From the NCBI GenBank assembly GCA_009886115.1, contig VFJJ01000075.1:1-53068 (forward strand): a stretch of DNA of 53,068 nt. The letters are read 5' to 3'. This stretch comes from Actinomycetota bacterium. GTDB taxonomy: Bacteria > Actinomycetota > Acidimicrobiia > IMCC26256 > VFJJ01. The notes below the pieces were generated by a model, which was not told where the DNA came from, did no database searches, and saw only the letters and a program-made list of their open reading frames with translations. This document shows, piece by piece, positions 42,605 through 51,864 of the stretch (positions within the stretch are counted from its first letter, which is position 1; every line of letters starts with the position of its first letter). Position numbers and translations under genes: made by a program.

Positions 42605-43860
42605 CGCGCACGACGAGGACCGAGACCGAATCCGAGGAAGAGTCCGAGTTCGTCGAGTTCCGGGCCCGAGCCCGCGAGTTCCTTGCGGCCCATGCCATTC
42701 CCAAGGGCCACCCCGACGACTTCTCCCAGGGTTACGGGGCCCATACCCTCGAAGGCGAGCGCCACTATCAGGAACGCTGCGCCTGGTGGCAGGGCCTGCT
42801 GTTCGAGCATGGCTGGGCTTGTCTCACCTGGCCCAAGGAATACGGCGGTCAGGGGCTCACGTCGAAGCACGCCCGGATCATCGCCCAGGAGCAGGGGCGT
42901 TACGGCGTCTCGAACGGGGCCTTTTCTGTCGGGATCGGGATGTTCGGGCCCACGATGCTGATGCACGGGACCGAGGAGCAGAAACGGCGATATCTCCTCC
43001 CGTTGGCCCGCGGCGAGGAAGTCTGGTGCCAGCTCTTCTCGGAGCCCGGTGCCGGTTCCGACCTGGCCGGCTTGCGCACCCGAGCCGATCTCGACGGCGA
43101 CCTCTACCTCGTCAACGGCCAGAAGGTGTGGAACTCGGGCGCCCATCTGGCCGACTGGGGCATCCTGCTGGCCCGCACCGACTGGGACGTCCCCAAGCAC
43201 AAGGGCATCACCTACTTCGTTGTCGACATGCACAGCCCCGGTATCGAGTGCCGGCCCATCAAGCAGATCACGGGCAGTGCGCATTTCAACGAGACGTTCC
43301 TCACCGATGTGCACATCCCCCGCGAGAACGTGCTCGGTGCGGTCAACGACGGTTGGCGGGTGGCCAACACCACGCTGTCGAACGAGCGGACCCTCATCGG
43401 CGGCAGCGGCGGAGGTGGGGGAGGAGGCATGCGCGATCTCCTGGCGCTGGTGCGCGAGCGCGGCCTCGCGGGCGATCCGGTGGTCCGACAGCGTGTGGCC
43501 AAGACCTACATGCGTCAAGAGATCCTTCGGTTCCTTGGCCTCAAGATGCAGGCCACCATGCGAGCCGGACGGGCACCGGCGGCCGAGGCGTCGATCATGA
43601 AGATCCTCATCGGCGACCATCTCCACGAGACGGCCGACCTCGCGCTCGCGCTTGAGGGACCGGCTGCGTCGTTGTCATCGACCGACGCGCCCCAGGGCGG
43701 GGCCTGGCAGCATCAGCTCCTCAACCAGTTCTCGACCAAGTTCGGCGGTGGTACCGAGCAGATCCAGCGCAACGTGATCGGCGAGCGGGTCCTGGGGCTG
43801 CCCAGCGACATCAGGGTCGACAAGGACCGCCCCTTCCGCGAGGTCGCCGGCCTGGCCTGA
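42601..43860 (+). CDS. Acyl-CoA dehydrogenase (FadE type)
   Basis: 419 residues from ATG 42601. Family signatures: LFSEPGAGSDLAGL for FAD/substrate binding, VNGQKVWNSGAHLADW, NETFLTDVHIPRENVLG, and FGGGTEQIQRNVIGERVLGLP at the C terminus. A run of Gly after NERTLIGG is a flexible insertion before the C-terminal helical bundle. It introduces an alpha-beta double bond into an acyl-CoA, passing electrons to ETF. The catalytic Glu could not be placed with confidence; in sterol pathways such subunits may form alpha2beta2 pairs. Confidence 0.9.
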   Translation: MTRTTRTETESEEESEFVEFRARAREFLAAHAIPKGHPDDFSQGYGAHTLEGERHYQERCAWWQGLLFEHGWACLTWPKEYGGQGLTSKHARIIAQEQGRYGVSNGAFSVGIGMFGPTMLMHGTEEQKRRYLLPLARGEEVWCQLFSEPGAGSDLAGLRTRADLDGDLYLVNGQKVWNSGAHLADWGILLARTDWDVPKHKGITYFVVDMHSPGIECRPIKQITGSAHFNETFLTDVHIPRENVLGAVNDGWRVANTTLSNERTLIGGSGGGGGGGMRDLLALVRERGLAGDPVVRQRVAKTYMRQEILRFLGLKMQATMRAGRAPAAEASIMKILIGDHLHETADLALALEGPAASLSSTDAPQGGAWQHQLLNQFSTKFGGGTEQIQRNVIGERVLGLPSDIRVDKDRPFREVAGLA

Positions 43861-43893
43861 GCGACGACGCTTCTGACCGACACGCCTACGACA

Positions 43894-43918
43894 CCCGGCG
43901 GTCGGTCGGCTCGCCGGG
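43894..43918. terminator. Hairpin between convergent genes
   Basis: CCCGGCG (43894-43900) pairs with CGCCGGG (43912-43918) around an 11-base loop, in the 80-base gap between the acyl-CoA dehydrogenase and TrmH-type genes. It could terminate both. Confidence 0.45.
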
Positions 43919-43940
43919 GCGGGCGAGGTTCGGCGAGATC

Positions 43941-44789
43941 TCAGGTGAGGTTGGTGGGGGCGAAGCAGTGGAAGGCCACGGCGGAGGCTGCGGCGACGTT
44001 GAGCGAGTCGGTCCCGGTCGTCATCGGGATCCGGGCCCGATGTTGGGCCAGGGCGAGCGCCCCATCCGACAGCCCGGGACCCTCGGCGCCGACCATGAGC
44101 GCCAACGGCGGGTGCACGCTCCGCGCGACCGTCGTGATCGGTTCGGCCGAAGGGGCGGGCGTCAACGCCACGACGGTGTAGCCGGCGCCCGCGATGTCGA
44201 CGAGCGCCGATGGCCAGGCTTCGGCGCCGATGCGGGCGTGGGGCATCGTGAGGACATGGCCGATCGACACCCTCACACAGCGGCGGTACCACGGATCGCT
44301 GCAACGCGGATCGAGCAGGACCGCGTCGATGCCGAGGGCCGAGGCGTTGCGGAAGATCGAGCCCAGGTTCTCGTGGTCGTTGATCGCCTCGCAGACGACC
44401 ACCCGCTCCGACGTGGCGAGCAGCTCGGACATCGATCGGGGCGGGGGACGGTCGACGGCCGCCAGGACGCCGCGGTGCACCGAGAACCCCGAGACCCCGG
44501 CCAGCACGGCCTGCGGCGCCGCGTACACGGCGACCGTCGGGTCGAGCGATCGCTCCAGGACGCCTCGGTGCTGCTCGAGCTGGTGCGTCGACACGAGCAC
44601 CGAGCGGATGCGGAGCCCCGACATGAGCAGCCGAGTCAGGACCAGCGATCCCTCGGCAACGAAGAGCCCGTGCTCGGCCTCGTACGAGGCCCGCAGCTCG
44701 GCATCGGTGAGGTCGCGATACTCGGAGATCCGCGGATCGTCGGGATCGGTGACGGTGACGGTCGCCAGTGGGCGGGAAGGGGCCGGCAC
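43941..44789 (-). CDS. SpoU/TrmH-type RNA 2'-O-methyltransferase
   Basis: I start at GTG 44789 (282 residues), two bases after the stop of the upstream gene; a longer frame upstream overlaps that gene. SPOUT motifs: NLGSIFRNASALGIDAVLL (motif 1, Asn and Arg), MVGAEGPGLS (motif 2) and IPMTTGTDSLNVAAASAV (motif 3), forming the trefoil-knot SAM site. The N terminus (FVAEGSLVLTRLL) is the usual substrate-binding domain. It should methylate rRNA or tRNA; the site cannot be told. It is coupled to the maleylpyruvate isomerase-like gene. Confidence 0.88.
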   Translation of the reverse strand: MPAPSRPLATVTVTDPDDPRISEYRDLTDAELRASYEAEHGLFVAEGSLVLTRLLMSGLRIRSVLVSTHQLEQHRGVLERSLDPTVAVYAAPQAVLAGVSGFSVHRGVLAAVDRPPPRSMSELLATSERVVVCEAINDHENLGSIFRNASALGIDAVLLDPRCSDPWYRRCVRVSIGHVLTMPHARIGAEAWPSALVDIAGAGYTVVALTPAPSAEPITTVARSVHPPLALMVGAEGPGLSDGALALAQHRARIPMTTGTDSLNVAAASAVAFHCFAPTNLT

Positions 44790-44791
44790 GC

Positions 44792-45622
44792 TCAGCCGAA
44801 GAAGCGGTACTTCTCGACGAACGCCTCGGCATCGGAACCCTCGGCCGCGACGCCCCCGAGCTCGGCCGCCTGTCGGGGACGTCCGGCCACCAGCAACGCC
44901 CACGCCGCTGCGTGGCCGGCGACCCGACCCGTGGCTGTCGGACGGTCGCTTCGCGTGGAACCGGTCTCGTCGGGGGTGACGGTGGCCAACCCGTCGACCA
45001 TCACGATGTCGAAGGTCCGGCCGTGGGTCCCGTGCAGCTCGACACGAAGCCGGGCGCCGTCACCCAGGCGGGCCTTCTTGGCGGCGCCCCAGCCGGCCAG
45101 GTCGACGGCTCGCTGGAGAACGCAGACCATCACGAGCGGCTCGCCGTCGACATCCAACGGGCGGCCCAGGCCGGCCCGGAGGTCGTAGAGGTGCACCCCG
45201 AGGTCGAACAGCCGGATGTCGGCCAGCCCGGCCTGGGTGGTCGGACCCAAGGGCCCGTTGGCGGTGCCGGCCCACCCGGCCTCATCGAGAGCTGCGAGCC
45301 TGTCGATCTGGGCCCGTCCCGCCCGCAGGGCCTCGTCGCCGATCTCGGTGTGGGTCCAATCCCGCCGGGCGACCACGCCGGTCTCGGTGAAGGCGTCGAG
45401 GCCCTCCTTGGGGTTCACCCAACCTTCAGGCGGCGATGGCTGCGGGAAGCCCTGGAAGCCGCCCTCGACCGCACCGAGATGGGCGACCAGATCGTGCACG
45501 TCCCAGTCGGGACAAGGCGTTCGCCGGGCCCAGTCGTCGTCGCCGATCGTGGGCACGATGTCGGCCACGGCGTCCCAGACCTGACGGAGGCCAGCCAACG
45601 AGTCAGCAGGGTTCAGCGGCAT
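44792..45622 (-). CDS. Maleylpyruvate isomerase-family (mycothiol-dependent/DinB-like) protein
   Basis: 276 residues. N-terminal MDMPI/DinB-like helical bundle with TPCPDWDVHDLVAHLGAVEGG (first metal His) and IRLFDLGVHLYDLRAGLG (second His, with Asp where the isomerase has Glu). The C-terminal domain is SCP2-like (LRVELHGTHGRTFDIVMVDG). Related enzymes use mycothiol as cofactor, consistent with the presence of mscR, but most family members have no known substrate. The ATG at 45622 has a TATGCT -10 element six bases upstream. Confidence 0.82.
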   Translation of the reverse strand: MPLNPADSLAGLRQVWDAVADIVPTIGDDDWARRTPCPDWDVHDLVAHLGAVEGGFQGFPQPSPPEGWVNPKEGLDAFTETGVVARRDWTHTEIGDEALRAGRAQIDRLAALDEAGWAGTANGPLGPTTQAGLADIRLFDLGVHLYDLRAGLGRPLDVDGEPLVMVCVLQRAVDLAGWGAAKKARLGDGARLRVELHGTHGRTFDIVMVDGLATVTPDETGSTRSDRPTATGRVAGHAAAWALLVAGRPRQAAELGGVAAEGSDAEAFVEKYRFFG

Positions 45623-45628
45623 GCACGG

Positions 45629-45634
45629 AGCATA
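45629..45634 (-). promoter_or_regulatory. -10 element TATGCT of a leaderless promoter
   Basis: TATGCT on the minus strand lies six bases before the ATG at 45622. Confidence 0.6.
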
Positions 45635-45699
45635 CGAGCCGCAACTCGCGGGTGACTGGAGGCGCGCTCACCGAGCGGAGCCAGCCTCACTCGGGGAGC

Positions 45700-47265
45700 T
45701 CAACCCTCGGGGAGCGCATCCGGCTGGGCGACCTCGCCGACGGTGCGCCGCAGCGGCTTCTCCTTCAGGAACAGCATGAACCCCAAGGCGGTGAGGCAGA
45801 TCGGTATCCCCACGACGTAGGTCGTGTGGATGGCGTCGGCGAACGACTCGATGACGCCGGTCCGGACCTCGGCGGGCAGGCTCCTGATCACCTTGGGTGA
45901 TCCTTGGAGGACCGACAGGTCGGGCAGGGTCGCCCGGGCCTCGGCCGAGATGTTCGCCTCCAGCCCCGACGAGAGTCGGCTGCTGAAGATCGCCGTGAAC
46001 ATGGCTGCGCCGAATGTGTTGCCGATGGCCCGGTAGAACTGGATCGACGAGGTGACGGCACCCATGTCGCGGTGCTCGACCACGTTCTGAGCTGCGAGCG
46101 TCGCGACGAGCATGATCGGCCCCATCCCCAGTCCCATCACGAACATCGGCGCGATCACCTCCCACGCCCCCGAGGTGGTGTCGAGTGTCGTCAGCCATGC
46201 GAAGGCGGCGGTCATGAGGCCGAGCCCGATGATCGGCACGGGCCGGTAGCGCTGGTACCGCACGATCAGCCGGCCGGCGGTGATCGACGCGCTGGTGGTG
46301 CCGAGCATCATCGGCATGATGAGCAGCCCCGAGTTCGTGGCCGAGACGCCCGTCACGACCTGGAGGAACAAGGGCAGGAACAGCGTGGCTCCGAACATGG
46401 CGCCACCGACCACGAACACTGCGGCGGCGATCGTGCGGTAGATGTCGATCCTGAAGAACCGCATGGGAATGATCGGCTCGGGAGCCCTCATCTCGTGGAG
46501 CACCAGGAGCACCGCGGCGACCAGCCCGAGGCCCAGGAGGCCGAGCGTGGTCGATGACCGCCAGCCGTGACGCTCGCCAGCCCAGACGAGAGCCAGCATC
46601 AGCGGCGTGACCGAGATCGTGATGAGCGCGGCCCCACCCCAGTCGACGGCGTGCTGTCGTGGAGGGTTTCGGTACGTGATGCGCGTCTGGACCACCGCGG
46701 CGGCCGCCAGTCCGACGGGGAGGTTGACCCAGAAGCACCAGTGCCAGGAGGCGTGGTCGACGATGAAGCCCCCGATCAGGGGTCCGGTGACAGCGGCCAG
46801 CGCGTACACGGCGCCGATGAAGCCGGCGTAGCGGCCGCGCTGGGCCGGCGAGACGATGTCGGCCATGATCGCCATGGGCAAAGACATGAGCCCGCCGCCG
46901 CCCAGCCCTTGCACGGAGCGGCTGATGATGAGCTGGCCCATGTCCTGTGAGAGCGCAGCGGCGACCGACCCCACGAGGAACAGCGCGATCGAGGCCTGCA
47001 TGACGGCCCGGCGACCGTAGAGATCGCTGATCTTGCCGGTGAGCGGTGTGGCGATCGTCGACGTGAGCAGGTAGCCGATCGACAGCCAGCCCAAGCGCGA
47101 CGCGCCGCCGAACTCGCCGGCGATGCGGGGGAGCGCGGTCTGGAGGATCGTGGCGTCGAGCCCGGCCATGAAGCTCGCCGCCCCCAGCGCCACCAGCACC
47201 AGCATGACCTGCCGATGGCTGAACTCGCCGACCTGCGGCGGCTCAGCTCTCGTGCGGGCCGGCAT
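45700..47265 (-). CDS. MFS exporter, DHA2 (14-helix) family
   Basis: 521 residues from ATG 47265, 19 bases after the stop of the acyl-CoA ligase gene. Motif A GKISDLYGRRAVM, motif C-like GPLIGGFIVDHAS, LDATILQTALPRIA in helix 1, as in EmrB/QacA drug exporters, and enough hydrophobic segments for 14 helices. It uses the proton gradient to export small molecules. Its position behind a ligase suggests export of a pathway intermediate or protection against lipid-like toxins; this is inference. Confidence 0.9.
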   Translation of the reverse strand: MPARTRAEPPQVGEFSHRQVMLVLVALGAASFMAGLDATILQTALPRIAGEFGGASRLGWLSIGYLLTSTIATPLTGKISDLYGRRAVMQASIALFLVGSVAAALSQDMGQLIISRSVQGLGGGGLMSLPMAIMADIVSPAQRGRYAGFIGAVYALAAVTGPLIGGFIVDHASWHWCFWVNLPVGLAAAAVVQTRITYRNPPRQHAVDWGGAALITISVTPLMLALVWAGERHGWRSSTTLGLLGLGLVAAVLLVLHEMRAPEPIIPMRFFRIDIYRTIAAAVFVVGGAMFGATLFLPLFLQVVTGVSATNSGLLIMPMMLGTTSASITAGRLIVRYQRYRPVPIIGLGLMTAAFAWLTTLDTTSGAWEVIAPMFVMGLGMGPIMLVATLAAQNVVEHRDMGAVTSSIQFYRAIGNTFGAAMFTAIFSSRLSSGLEANISAEARATLPDLSVLQGSPKVIRSLPAEVRTGVIESFADAIHTTYVVGIPICLTALGFMLFLKEKPLRRTVGEVAQPDALPEG

Positions 47266-47284
47266 CACGGGCGTGTTCAGCCCA

Positions 47285-48853
47285 CTAGATCTTGCGGGTC
47301 TGGCCGACCCAGTACGGATCGCGCAGGCGGCGCTTGTACAGCTTGCCGTTGGGATCGCGGGGCAGCGCGTCGCTGAAGTCGATGGTGCGCGGCAGCTTGT
47401 AGCGGGCGAGCTGGGTGGCCGCCCACTGGAGGATCTCGGCGGCGAGCTCGGGCGACGGCGCCACGTCGGCACCCGGCACGAGCTCGACGACGGCCTTGAT
47501 CTCCTCGCCCAGATCGGGGTGCGGGATCCCGAACACCGCGACATCGGCGATGAGCGGATGCTGGACGAGCGCGCCCTCGATCTCGGCCGGGTAGATGTTG
47601 ACGCCCCCGGCGATGATCATGTCGGTCGCCCGGTCGTTCAGGAACAAGAAGCCCGTGTCATCGAAGTACCCGATGTCGCCAACGGTGAAGAACCCGTTGA
47701 GGCGTGACGCCTGGGTCTTGGCGTCGTCCTTGTAGTACTCGAAGTTGGGCGCCCCGCCCATGCGCATGTAGATCGTCCCGGCCTCGCCCGTCGGGAGCTC
47801 GTTCCCGTCGGCATCGACCACGATCACCTCGGAGTTGGGCCAGGGCCGGCCCACCGTGCCCGGATGGGCCAGCCACTCCTGGGGGGAGACGATCGTCCCG
47901 CCGCCCTCGGTTGCCGCGTAGTACTCCCAGATGACCGGGCCCCACCATTCGAGCATGCGGCGCTTGGTCTCGACGGGGCAGGGAGCCGCGGCGTGGATCA
48001 TCTCCCGGAGCGACGACAGGTCGTACTTCGTGCGTTCGGCCTCAGGCAGGCTGAGCATGCGGTTGAACATCGTGGGGACCATGTGCGACTGCGTGACCCG
48101 GTAGCGCTCGTAGCGCGAGAGCGCCTCCTCGGGCGTCCATCGGTCCATGAGCACGACGAGGTGGCCGAAGTGCAATGAGATCGTGGCCCAGTTGTTGACG
48201 GCCGTGTGGTAGAGCGGCGCCTGGGTGATGTGCACGCCGTCGTTGTGGGCTTTGGTGCCGAACAGCGAGAACAACCCGCCGCTGTTGGCGGCCATCATGT
48301 CGGGGTCGATGCCGGGCAGGGCACGGCGCACACCCTTGGGCCGGCCGGTGGTTCCCGACGTGTAGAACATCGGCGAGCCGCTCGTGCGCTCGGCGGGCCG
48401 GGTCGAGGGTTGGCCGGCGATGAGCTCGGCGAAGGGCCGGAATCCTTCGACGGGGCCGACCGAGAACCGGTGACTGGCCGGGACGCTCGTCTCGGTGAGC
48501 ACTCGGGCGGCTTCGCCGGCGAAGCGTTCGTGGACGATGAGCACCTTGGTCTCGGAGTCGTTGACGATGTACGCGATCTCGGGGCCCACGAGGTGCCAGT
48601 TGACCGTGGTGGTGTAGAACCCGGTCTGGAACCCGGCCAGTCCGCACGCCACCTGCTCGAAGCAGTTGGGGAGCACGGTCGTGACCTGGTCGCCCGCCCT
48701 GAGACCCAAGGCCAGCAAGCCGTTGGCGACCCGGTTGGCGAGCTCGTACAGCTCGCCGAAGCTGAGCTGGTCGTGCTCGGGCGACACGATCGCCGGCCGG
48801 TCGGGCACGGCTTCGGCGATCTTCCAGAATCCGAGGAGCGAGGTGTCGGTCAT
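47285..48853 (-). CDS. Acyl-CoA ligase (FadD4-like)
   Basis: 522 residues. AMP-binding signature FYTSGTTGRPKGVRR, then IWEYYAATEGGGT, FTVGDIGYFDDTGFLFL, RATDMIIAGGVNIYPAEIEGAL and the A10 lysine in DPNGKLYKRRLRDPYW. The arrangement recalls mycobacterial FadD4-type ligases. It activates a carboxylic acid to its CoA ester. Transcription starts from a leaderless promoter (TAGTCT six bases before the ATG), and the MFS exporter follows. Confidence 0.87.
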   Translation of the reverse strand: MTDTSLLGFWKIAEAVPDRPAIVSPEHDQLSFGELYELANRVANGLLALGLRAGDQVTTVLPNCFEQVACGLAGFQTGFYTTTVNWHLVGPEIAYIVNDSETKVLIVHERFAGEAARVLTETSVPASHRFSVGPVEGFRPFAELIAGQPSTRPAERTSGSPMFYTSGTTGRPKGVRRALPGIDPDMMAANSGGLFSLFGTKAHNDGVHITQAPLYHTAVNNWATISLHFGHLVVLMDRWTPEEALSRYERYRVTQSHMVPTMFNRMLSLPEAERTKYDLSSLREMIHAAAPCPVETKRRMLEWWGPVIWEYYAATEGGGTIVSPQEWLAHPGTVGRPWPNSEVIVVDADGNELPTGEAGTIYMRMGGAPNFEYYKDDAKTQASRLNGFFTVGDIGYFDDTGFLFLNDRATDMIIAGGVNIYPAEIEGALVQHPLIADVAVFGIPHPDLGEEIKAVVELVPGADVAPSPELAAEILQWAATQLARYKLPRTIDFSDALPRDPNGKLYKRRLRDPYWVGQTRKI

Positions 48854-48859
48854 CGGCGG

Positions 48860-48865
48860 AGACTA
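48860..48865 (-). promoter_or_regulatory. -10 element TAGTCT of a leaderless promoter
   Basis: TAGTCT on the minus strand, six bases before the ATG at 48853. Confidence 0.6.
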
Positions 48866-48948
48866 GAGCACGCTCTGCTGTCGTCTCCGGGTTGGCGCGC
48901 CGCCCATCTTCGCCAGCCGGCCCCCCGGCCCCCCCGACATCTGCCCGC

Positions 48949-48984
48949 GGTTCAGCCCGAGGTTCAGTCCGAGGTTCAGCCCGC
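48949..48984 (+). repeat. Tandem repeat, 12-bp unit GGTTCAGCCCGA, three copies
   Basis: Copies at 48949, 48961 and 48973 differ from each other at one base. The array lies in the divergent gap between the acyl-CoA ligase and SDR genes, about 35 bases upstream of the SDR -10 element. Confidence 0.92.
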
Positions 48985-49019
48985 CCGTCGGACAATTGCT
49001 GACGGAACGGGGCGTGGCC

Positions 49020-49025
49020 CAGACT
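49020..49025 (+). promoter_or_regulatory. -10 element CAGACT of a leaderless promoter
   Basis: CAGACT lies seven bases before the ATG at 49033. Confidence 0.45.
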
Positions 49026-49032
49026 CGGCGTC

Positions 49033-49887
49033 ATGCGAGAGCTCGCGGGGTGTACCGCGGTGGTCACCGGGGCGGCGAGCGGGATCGGGCTGGCGATGGC
49101 CCGCCGCTTCGCAGCCGAGGGCATGTCGGTGGTGATGGCCGACGTCGAGGCGGCTGCGCTCGACGAAGCGGTGGCGAATCTGCCCAGCGCCGCCGAGCCC
49201 GTGCTCAGCCGCGTGTGCGACGTTCGCGACCCGGCTGCTGTGGCCGCGCTGGCCGAAGCTGCCGAAGCCATGTTCGGCCCCGTGCACGTGCTGTGCAACA
49301 ACGCGGGCGTTGCGGCTTCGGGACTCACGTGGGAGCAGTCGGTCGCCGATTTCGAGTGGGTGCTCGGGGTGAACCTGTGGGGCGTCATCAACGGCATGCA
49401 CGCCTTCGTACCCCGGATGCTCAGCGGCGGGCACGAGGGTCACGTGGTGAACACGGCGTCGATGACCGGTATCGCGCCCGGCCCCGCGGTCGGCGCGTAC
49501 GGCGCATCCAAGGCCGGCGTCATCGCGCTCACCGAATCGCTCCAGCACGACTTCGCCGCAGCCGGGTCACGGTTGCGGGCCCACGTGCTCGTGCCCAGCT
49601 TCACCGCCAGTCGCATCCTCGAGTCGGCGCGCAACCGTCCGGGAGCAGCACCCGGGCCCGAGTCCACCGGGCGCGATGACCTCGGGCCCGATGACGCCGT
49701 GCGGGTCGCTGCGTTGGCGTCGATGGCCCAGGCCCAGTCGGCCGAGCACGTCGCCGCCGTGGTCGTCGACGGTCTTCGTCACGATCGATTCTGGCTCATT
49801 CCCGATCCGCGGGCGATGGCCCGGGTCGAGCGCCGACACCGGGAGATGCGAGCCGACGCGGCCGCGGTCTCCATCGAAGCGATCTGA
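49033..49887 (+). CDS. Short-chain dehydrogenase/reductase
   Basis: 284 residues, classical SDR. Cofactor motif TGAASGIG, structural NNAGVAASG, catalytic Ser in VNTASMTGIA and YGASKAG with Tyr and Lys. The acidic DVEAAALDEA after the second strand suggests NAD(H) rather than NADP(H). It likely oxidises a hydroxy-acyl or steroid alcohol. The BKACE gene starts ten bases after its stop, so the pair may act in sequence: alcohol to beta-keto acid, then cleavage. Confidence 0.88.
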   Translation: MRELAGCTAVVTGAASGIGLAMARRFAAEGMSVVMADVEAAALDEAVANLPSAAEPVLSRVCDVRDPAAVAALAEAAEAMFGPVHVLCNNAGVAASGLTWEQSVADFEWVLGVNLWGVINGMHAFVPRMLSGGHEGHVVNTASMTGIAPGPAVGAYGASKAGVIALTESLQHDFAAAGSRLRAHVLVPSFTASRILESARNRPGAAPGPESTGRDDLGPDDAVRVAALASMAQAQSAEHVAAVVVDGLRHDRFWLIPDPRAMARVERRHREMRADAAAVSIEAI

Positions 49888-49897
49888 GGAGCCGAGC

Positions 49898-50827
49898 ATG
49901 CATCGTCGAGACGTTCCGGTGATCGTCGAGGTGGCGCTCAACGGCGCCACCAAGCGTGAGCGGACCCCGCATGTGCCCATCGCGCCCGCCGAGGTTGCCG
50001 CCGATGCGCTGGCCTGTCTCGAAGCGGGAGCGTCGATCGTGCACCAGCACGACGAGCACGGCGACCCCGAGGGCATGGCCGCCGACAGCCTCGCGGCGTA
50101 TCGCGAGATCCTCGGTGTTCGCCCCGATGCCCTCTGTTATCCGACCACCAGTTGGGGCGGACCCATCGAGCGACGCTGGAGCCACCACTTCACGCTGCAC
50201 GAGGCCGGGGTGCTGAGGGTGGCGTTCGTCGATCCCGGGTCGGTCAACCTGGGAGGTGCCGACGCCGACGGCATGCCCATCCCGTCGGAGTTCGTGTACA
50301 CCAACACGTTCCGCGACATCGTGTGGAAGTTCGACCAGTGCCGGACGCTCGGCTTGGGCCCGTCGATGGCGATCTTCGAGCCCGGCTTTCTCCGCGTGGC
50401 GTTGGCGTACGAGGCTGCCGGGGCCATGCCGGCGGGGGCGTTCGTGAAGCTGTACTTCGGCGGGGGCGTGGGCTACCTCGGGGGGACGGGCGGGCTCTCG
50501 TTCGGGCTCCCCCCGACCCGCCCGTCGCTCGACGCGTACCTGGCCATGCTCGACGGCTCGCGGTTGCCGTGGGCCGTTGCCGTGCTCGGCGGAGACGTCG
50601 TCGAGTCGGGGATGGCCGGCTGGGCGCTGGCCGAGGGCGGTCATCTCCGGGTGGGGTTGGAGGACTTCGCGGGTGGTCCCGGGCGCACGCCGGGCAACCG
50701 CGAGCTGGTCGAGCAGGCCGTGGCGCTGTGCCGCGAGGCCGGCCGTCCCGTGGCCACACCCGACGAGGCTGCGGCCATCCTCGGGCTCCCCGCACGCTCG
50801 GCTTCGTCGCCCGGCACACCAGGCTGA
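49898..50827 (+). CDS. Beta-keto acid cleavage enzyme (BKACE, DUF849)
   Basis: 309 residues from ATG 49898, preceded by TGAGGAGCC. BKACE features: VIVEVALNGATKR at the N terminus, zinc ligands in SIVHQHDEHGDP, the Ser/Thr-rich PTTSWGG loop, and LRVGLEDFAGG carrying the Glu that completes the site. These enzymes cleave a beta-keto acid using acetyl-CoA, giving acetoacetate and a new CoA ester. The substrate varies with pocket residues and is not predictable here. The gene is tightly linked to the SDR gene. Confidence 0.87.
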   Translation: MHRRDVPVIVEVALNGATKRERTPHVPIAPAEVAADALACLEAGASIVHQHDEHGDPEGMAADSLAAYREILGVRPDALCYPTTSWGGPIERRWSHHFTLHEAGVLRVAFVDPGSVNLGGADADGMPIPSEFVYTNTFRDIVWKFDQCRTLGLGPSMAIFEPGFLRVALAYEAAGAMPAGAFVKLYFGGGVGYLGGTGGLSFGLPPTRPSLDAYLAMLDGSRLPWAVAVLGGDVVESGMAGWALAEGGHLRVGLEDFAGGPGRTPGNRELVEQAVALCREAGRPVATPDEAAAILGLPARSASSPGTPG

Positions 50828-50856
50828 GCCCTGCGCCGCGAGCCGCCGATCGATCG

Positions 50857-51807
50857 TCAGGTCACGGGGTTGAGGGGACGATCGCCAGCGAGGACGGCCA
50901 CCACGTTGGCGCAGGCCATCCGCGCCATCAGGGTCCGGGTCTCGACCGATGCCGAGCCGATGTGCGGGAGCAGCACGGTGCGCGGGGCGGCGAGCAGCCT
51001 GGGGTGCACCACCGGCTCGTGCTCGTACACGTCGAGCCCGGCGGCGAAGAGCCTCCCCTCCTCGAGCGCCACCGCCAGCGCCTCCTCGTCGACGACCTGG
51101 CCCCGGGCGGTGTTCACGAGCACCGCCGTGGGCTTCATGCGTCGGAGCCGATCGGCGTCGATGAGGTGACGGGTCTCCGGTCCGAGGGGAATGTGCAGGC
51201 TCACGACGTCGGACTGTTCCAGCAGCACGTCGAGGTCGGCCACGTAGCCCGGCTCACCGGTGGGTTGACGGGCGTGGTGGAGCACGTTCATCCCGAAACC
51301 CTCGGCCCGGCGGGCGACCGCTCGGCCGATCCGGCCGTGGCCGACGATCCCGAGCGTGGCCCCCGAGACGTCGCGGCCGAGGTACCCGAGGATCGACCAG
51401 CTCTCCCAACGACCACCCCGCAGATCGGCCTCGGCGGTCGAGCACAATCGCGACGCCGCCAGGATCAGCATGAACGCCAGGTCGGCGGTGGTCTCGGTGA
51501 GCACACCCGGCGTGTTGGTGATCGTGATGCCGTGGGCTCTGGCCGCCGCCACATCGATGTTGTCGTAGCCGACAGCCACGTTGGCGACCACGCGGAGCCG
51601 GCCGCCTCGGGCTCCCGCGACGAGCACGTCGGCGTCGACCCGGTCGGTGAGGAGAACCACGAGCCCATCGTGCTCGGCGGCCGCCTGGGCCAGCTCGGCC
51701 CCGGTGAGGGGATCGTCGACGGGGCGAACCACGGGCTCGATCCCCGCCGCCAGCAAGGGGTCGAGGCCCCCGTCGGGCACGTGACGGGTGACGAGAACCG
51801 ACGGCAT
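50857..51807 (-). CDS. D-2-hydroxyacid dehydrogenase (glyoxylate/hydroxypyruvate reductase type)
   Basis: 316 residues. Nucleotide motif GIVGHGRIGRAVARR; catalytic Arg in VNTARGQVVDE, Glu in GLDVYEHEP and His in LLPHIGSAS, so all three catalytic residues are present. It resembles GyaR-type glyoxylate and hydroxypyruvate reductases. GAGGAGAGC precedes the ATG. It diverges from the KstR-like regulator gene, with overlapping -10 elements, which raises the possibility of shared control. Confidence 0.88.
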   Translation of the reverse strand: MPSVLVTRHVPDGGLDPLLAAGIEPVVRPVDDPLTGAELAQAAAEHDGLVVLLTDRVDADVLVAGARGGRLRVVANVAVGYDNIDVAAARAHGITITNTPGVLTETTADLAFMLILAASRLCSTAEADLRGGRWESWSILGYLGRDVSGATLGIVGHGRIGRAVARRAEGFGMNVLHHARQPTGEPGYVADLDVLLEQSDVVSLHIPLGPETRHLIDADRLRRMKPTAVLVNTARGQVVDEEALAVALEEGRLFAAGLDVYEHEPVVHPRLLAAPRTVLLPHIGSASVETRTLMARMACANVVAVLAGDRPLNPVT

Positions 51808-51864
51808 GGGAGCTCTCCTCGTTCGGCGGCGCGAGATCGAGCCGGGCGCCTCGATCTGCTCCGG

